From assembly GCA_947585865.1 (NCBI GenBank), contig CANPXH010000018.1, positions 1-45,738 on the forward strand: DNA of 45,738 bases, written 5' to 3'. Both the position numbers and the translations under genes were made by a program. Below the pieces are notes generated by a model, which ran no database searches, was not told the DNA's origin, and saw only the letters and a program-made list of their open reading frames with translations. This document shows positions 42,194-45,738 of the stretch, one piece after another. This stretch comes from an uncultured Clostridia bacterium (lineage in GTDB: Bacteria > Bacillota > Clostridia > Lachnospirales > CAG-274). Every line of letters starts with the position of its first letter. Position 1 is the stretch's first letter.

Positions 42194-44860
42194 CTAAAGA
42201 ATGGCTGTGTTTTTGAGAAGTTCTTTGTTTTTTTCAATATCTTCTTTTTTGCCGACTGTACACAAGGCTCTGTTTTTAACAGCCGCTTCTATTTGTTCTC
42301 CCGCTTTTATTATATCCTTCGGCTTTGTAAAAAGTAATTCCTCACGCCTTTTTATAAGCTTTTCGGTATCTATATTCAGAATATGTCTCCTTATTGCCAT
42401 GGAATTGAGCATATTGTTTTTCACGGGCATATCGGCTTCGTTTACGGCGCCTAATATAAATCTGTCTGTTTCGGACTGAGTTTTTTTGCGCTGAAGGTAT
42501 TTTCCCACATCGGCAAAGGCATCATAGGTACGCTTCAGCTGAGGATCCCTATAGCTGTACATATAGCATTTGTTAAGATCCGCAAAGCGGCAGCCGCCTC
42601 CGTAGGCTCCTCCCTCAAGCCTTATATTATCCCATATATATTCTCTTGTTATTATCTGCTGTACTGCTCTGTATGCTCCCGTATCGTATTTTATGGGGAA
42701 GGCGATGGCGTTGAAATTAACATTGCTTTCCACGGCAATGCTTATTTCATCGTTAAGACCTATACAGGTGCTTTCCGCCTTAACGCAGGGCAGGGCGGAA
42801 ATTTTTCTGTCAAGGTATGATGAAATGCTTTTCATATCCTTTTTACTGCAGGTAAGGGCATATATTGTATCCATGCCGAATATTTTCTTTGCGGCGGAAT
42901 TTATATCCGAGCATATCTTTTCGCAGTGAGTGCTTTGCAGATATCTGTAAAAATCATAGCCCACAACACCGTCTGTAAAGGCGTATTCGCTAAACAGCGC
43001 CGACAGGGCTCTTGTATACGCTCTTATTTGCCCCGATGTGATATATCTGTTCCTCACCGCCTGCTTGTGTTCCTCAACAAGCTCGCTTATCCTGTCCACA
43101 TTGTTGTAGTCAAGAGTGATTATATCATATAATATGTCTATGGCTTTATATATATTTTCTTTGAGAGCTTTTATCTTTATTTGAAGGTACGGCTTATAGC
43201 CGTCTTTTCCCACAATGGTGCGGCATATCATATCAAAGCCGCCCATATAGTAGTCTATATCGTTTGAATAAGCTTTGTTGTATACATCGGCAATTGCATG
43301 GAGCATACCTAAATGGGGCAGTTCATCCTTCCCAAAGGCCGATGCGTCAAACAGGAGATCGATATATACCACATCGCCGTTTTCAACGGGAACAAATATG
43401 TTCTTGTCTGCTTCAAACTTAAAGTCAAAGGGCATCTTGCTTATTTCGCTTACCTTTGAAACATTTATTTTGTTTATCTCGTTTTCATCATCCGTTTGAG
43501 ACCGATATTCAATAAGAGCGCTGTTGTTGGCCTCGGGCACATCCTCCTTGGCCTCGGGTATATTTTCGTTTATAAGTATGCCGTATGTGCCCTTGTCTGT
43601 AAAATATTCGTCTATAAGCCTTTTGATATCCATATTTTCGATCTCATCAAAAAGCCGATTTATCTTTAGAGGAGCAAACGTATAGTTGCCGTAAATAAAG
43701 CTTCGCATAAGAAGAGTACAGTAAAAAAGCCCCTTTGGCTTATAGCCGAAATCCTCTTCTTTGAAATAGAATTTATAGCTGTTTTTTATTCCACGGAGCT
43801 TGTATTCGTCTATTTCAATATTCTTAAAGGCATCATTAAGCTCCTTTTTGAATCTGCTTACGTCGGTTTCTTCAGTTCCTTCTATATTTACGCTTAGGTT
43901 TGTAAGATACGTGCTGTCGTTGAAATCGGCGCTTATCTTGTTGCCCAAATGCTTGAGCTTATCTTTTATATAGGCTCCCTCGCTGTTGAAGAGAAAATCG
44001 CAGAGTATGTCCAGCATAAGGCATTTTGAAAAATCATTTACCTCACCGGTATCGAAAAGGGCAGTCATTATATTGCCGGAAGGAGAAATGTGTCTTACGG
44101 TCACATCGGAACAGTCACAAGCCTTTATATCGGGGAGAGGGGGGCTTTCTCTGTATTCATATTTATTTAAAAACTCATTGTCCAGCAGATCGAGATATTC
44201 CTGTATATCCAGCTTGCCGTAAAGATATATCACGGCATTTGAAGGATGATAGTTCTTTCTGTGGAAGTCAAGAAATTCTTCATAGCTCAGCTTGGTTATA
44301 TGCCCGGGATCTCCTCCCGAGTCATAGCCGTAGGGAGTGTTTTTATATACCCTGGATGTAACGGCCTCATCAAGTATGACCTGACTGTCCGAATACACAC
44401 CCTTCATTTCATTCAGCACGACTCCGTTAAGGCTCTTGCCGTCGCTGTGCCAGCCCTCCTGCAGAAATATGCCCTTGTTTTTATACATAAGGGGATGGAA
44501 CACGGCGTCGCAGTAGACACGAATCATGGCTTTGAGATCCTTTTCATTTGTTCCCGCAACGGGATATATTGTCCTGTCGGAATATGTCATCGCATTGAGA
44601 TAGGTGTGTATGGAGCCTTTGTCCAAAATATTGAAGGGATCCTTTATGTTGTAGCTTTCAGAACCGCATAGCACACAATGCTCCACTATATGAGCAGCGC
44701 CCTTGCTGTTGGAGGGAAATGTCTTGAAGGCTATGGAGAACACTCTTTCCGTATCCTCGTTTTCTATATACACAAGCTTTCCTCCGCTGCTGTGGTCATA
44801 TACATATGCAGTTGAATTTATGTCTTCTATTTTTTCGCTGAAATTTATTTTAAATGTCAT
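42194..44860 (-). CDS. M16C family zinc metallopeptidase (presequence protease-like)
   Basis: The 888-residue protein has the inverted zinc motif H-x-x-E-H in AAHIVEHCVLCGSESYNIKD (His57, Glu60, His61). HTYLNAMTYSDRTIYPVAGT and GVVLNEMKGVYSDSQV follow, as in falcilysin/PreP-type peptidases. The C-terminal half is the inactive second M16 unit, with LEGGAYGGGCRFADLNKC. Such enzymes degrade short peptides inside a closed chamber in the cytoplasm. The chain is somewhat shorter than typical PreP homologues (about 970). Its start overlaps ispD by 11 bases, so translation is likely coupled. Confidence 0.9.
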   Translation of the reverse strand: MTFKINFSEKIEDINSTAYVYDHSSGGKLVYIENEDTERVFSIAFKTFPSNSKGAAHIVEHCVLCGSESYNIKDPFNILDKGSIHTYLNAMTYSDRTIYPVAGTNEKDLKAMIRVYCDAVFHPLMYKNKGIFLQEGWHSDGKSLNGVVLNEMKGVYSDSQVILDEAVTSRVYKNTPYGYDSGGDPGHITKLSYEEFLDFHRKNYHPSNAVIYLYGKLDIQEYLDLLDNEFLNKYEYRESPPLPDIKACDCSDVTVRHISPSGNIMTALFDTGEVNDFSKCLMLDILCDFLFNSEGAYIKDKLKHLGNKISADFNDSTYLTNLSVNIEGTEETDVSRFKKELNDAFKNIEIDEYKLRGIKNSYKFYFKEEDFGYKPKGLFYCTLLMRSFIYGNYTFAPLKINRLFDEIENMDIKRLIDEYFTDKGTYGILINENIPEAKEDVPEANNSALIEYRSQTDDENEINKINVSKVSEISKMPFDFKFEADKNIFVPVENGDVVYIDLLFDASAFGKDELPHLGMLHAIADVYNKAYSNDIDYYMGGFDMICRTIVGKDGYKPYLQIKIKALKENIYKAIDILYDIITLDYNNVDRISELVEEHKQAVRNRYITSGQIRAYTRALSALFSEYAFTDGVVGYDFYRYLQSTHCEKICSDINSAAKKIFGMDTIYALTCSKKDMKSISSYLDRKISALPCVKAESTCIGLNDEISIAVESNVNFNAIAFPIKYDTGAYRAVQQIITREYIWDNIRLEGGAYGGGCRFADLNKCYMYSYRDPQLKRTYDAFADVGKYLQRKKTQSETDRFILGAVNEADMPVKNNMLNSMAIRRHILNIDTEKLIKRREELLFTKPKDIIKAGEQIEAAVKNRALCTVGKKEDIEKNKELLKNTAIL

Positions 44861-45545
44861 TTTTTTTCTCCAGTATCAGTTTTCCCATATAAAGGTCTTC
44901 GGGAGTAGTCAGCTTGATATTGTTGTAGCTGCCCTCTATCATTTTTATTTTCACGCCTATCCTTTCCGCAAGCATACTGTCGTCTGTGCCGTAATAGCCT
45001 TCTTCAAAGGCTTTTTCATAGGCCTTCATTATTATATCGTATTTAAAGCACTGAGGAGTCTGCGCTGCCCAAAGGGAAGCTCTTTCGGGAGTGGATGTTA
45101 TGTAATTATCGTCATCGCATACCTTTATTGTATCCTTTACCCTTACGCCCATAACACAGCCGCCGTATTTTGCGGCAGCATCTATAAGCTCCTTTATATA
45201 TCCTTCTTCAATAAAAGGCCGTACGCCGTCATGTATGAGCACTATGCCGCAGTCGGGGGATACCTCCTTAAGTCCGTTGTATATGGAATCCTGCCTTTCC
45301 CTGCCGCCCTCTACGATAGCCTTTACTTTATCATAGCTGTTTTTTAGCACTATTTCATGCTTTACGAACAAGATGTCCTCGCTGCCGCACACTATGATGA
45401 TATCATCTATGTATTTGCTTTTGTTAAAGGCTTCAACCGTATGATCGAGTATCATTCTGCCTTCAAGCTCTATGTATTGTTTTTTAACGGCGCTGTTCAT
45501 TCTTTTGCCTGAGCCGGATGCCGCTATTATGACCGTACTTTTCAT
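44850..45545 (-). CDS. ispD: 2-C-methyl-D-erythritol 4-phosphate cytidylyltransferase
   Basis: IspD transfers CMP to methylerythritol phosphate in the non-mevalonate isoprenoid pathway. The 231-residue product has the CTP-binding IIAASGSGKRMNSAVKKQYI, IVCGSEDI, the conserved VLIHDGVRPFIEEG, AAQTPQCFKYDII, and the ending KLTTPEDLYMGKLIL. The ATG at 45545 follows GAGGTG; a longer upstream frame reads through the promoter region and is not real. Undecaprenyl phosphate for the surface polysaccharide ultimately derives from this pathway, though the gene's placement here need not reflect that. Confidence 0.93.
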   Translation of the reverse strand: MKSTVIIAASGSGKRMNSAVKKQYIELEGRMILDHTVEAFNKSKYIDDIIIVCGSEDILFVKHEIVLKNSYDKVKAIVEGGRERQDSIYNGLKEVSPDCGIVLIHDGVRPFIEEGYIKELIDAAAKYGGCVMGVRVKDTIKVCDDDNYITSTPERASLWAAQTPQCFKYDIIMKAYEKAFEEGYYGTDDSMLAERIGVKIKMIEGSYNNIKLTTPEDLYMGKLILEKKNDI

Positions 45546-45564
45546 ATTGCTCACCTCTTTTATG

Positions 45565-45593
45565 ATTTTATCATTGAAAACAAATTCTTGCAA
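45565..45593 (-). promoter_or_regulatory. Promoter of ispD and the M16 peptidase gene
   Basis: On the minus strand TTGCAA (45588-45593), 17 bases, then TAAAAT (45565-45570), about 20 bases before the ispD start codon. The spacing is ideal and the -10 box is near consensus. Confidence 0.6.
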
Positions 45594-45600
45594 GAGTATA

Positions 45601-45632
45601 ATTATTATCGGAACATAAGTTCCGATAATAAT
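45601..45632. repeat. Perfect 14-base-arm palindrome upstream of ispD
   Basis: ATTATTATCGGAAC (45601-45614) and GTTCCGATAATAAT (45619-45632) are exact complements with a four-base spacer. It lies seven bases upstream of the predicted ispD -35 box. It could be an operator or the terminator of a gene beyond the window; no clear T-run follows on either strand. Confidence 0.65.
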
Positions 45633-45636
45633 CAGA

Positions 45637-45661
45637 CTGTCAAAAAACAATATTTTGACAG
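45637..45661. repeat. Second inverted repeat beside the palindrome
   Basis: CTGTCAAAA (45637-45645) pairs with TTTTGACAG (45653-45661) with a seven-base loop. Together with the neighbouring palindrome it makes a 60-base structured non-coding stretch. The remaining bases to the window end (45662-45738) are GC-richer, and I see no gene in them. Confidence 0.5.
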
Positions 45662-45738
45662 AAAATATGAATTTTAAGTAAAGAACAGTTTGCAAACAAG
45701 CGTCGCAGACTTTAATCCGCAAGGCGAGCTTTGCCCGC

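Noticed and set aside
44703..45347. Plus-strand 214-aa frame opposite ispD and the M16 gene
   Set aside because: It is antisense to well-conserved catalytic genes and has no start signal.

Overview
The window looks like chromosomal DNA of an anaerobic, low-GC Firmicute of the class Clostridia (Lachnospiraceae-like). I infer this from the strong AGGAGG-type ribosome binding sites, the pyruvate formate-lyase genes, the stalk-domain (copper amine oxidase N-terminal-like) exported proteins, the CvpA/YigZ pair, the large hybrid histidine kinase followed by a solute-binding lipoprotein, and the polysaccharide locus built around pyruvyl transferases and FrhB-like iron-sulfur proteins. No rRNA, tRNA or CRISPR array was seen.

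Layout. (1) Bases 1 to about 20470, all on the plus strand, form a cell-surface polysaccharide locus: a priming sugar transferase (cut by the window edge), a VanZ-like protein, GDP-mannose supply genes (manC, manA), two GT4 glycosyltransferases, a nucleotidyltransferase-fold protein, two copies of a polysaccharide pyruvyl transferase plus FrhB-like ferredoxin module, a Wzy-like polymerase, a WavE-like protein, a lone thiamine-diphosphate Pyr-domain-like protein, and a Wzx flippase. A second block follows with a nucleotidyltransferase, an APH-type kinase, a degenerate two-domain nucleotidyltransferase/HAD protein and a HAD phosphatase. From about 3.4 kb on, this locus is clearly more AT-rich than the rest. 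(2) About 20.5 to 23.45 kb is an AT-rich graveyard: a frameshifted C-terminal gene remnant, a frameshifted and start-less membrane-protein gene, the C-terminal end of a tyrosine recombinase, and an ISL3-type IS fragment inserted in that recombinase. (3) 23.6 to 28.0 kb holds two overlapping genes of unknown function; the second encodes a 1133-residue protein with two LamG-like domains, a membrane segment and an unassigned C-terminal half. (4) 28.1 to 33.2 kb is a tight five-gene minus-strand operon (DUF5711/WD40-like protein, CvpA, YigZ, two paralogous stalk-domain exported proteins). (5) murA. (6) 34.6 to 37.6 kb is the pyruvate formate-lyase operon. (7) 37.7 to 42.1 kb carries the hybrid kinase and solute-binding protein, followed by convergent M16 peptidase and ispD genes.

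The most notable system is the pyruvate formate-lyase operon. The large protein (686 aa) keeps the catalytic Cys-Cys pair but ends before the glycyl radical domain. That domain is encoded 432 bases downstream as a separate 79-aa gene with its own ribosome binding site. 686 + 79 = 765 residues, about the length of a one-piece PflB. Between the two lies a third small gene whose product resembles the N-terminal half of the 79-aa protein but lacks the radical glycine motif and carries a Cys-X6-Cys pair instead. The operon has a near-consensus promoter, a leader hairpin, an internal hairpin and a strong terminator, so the split looks organised rather than decayed.
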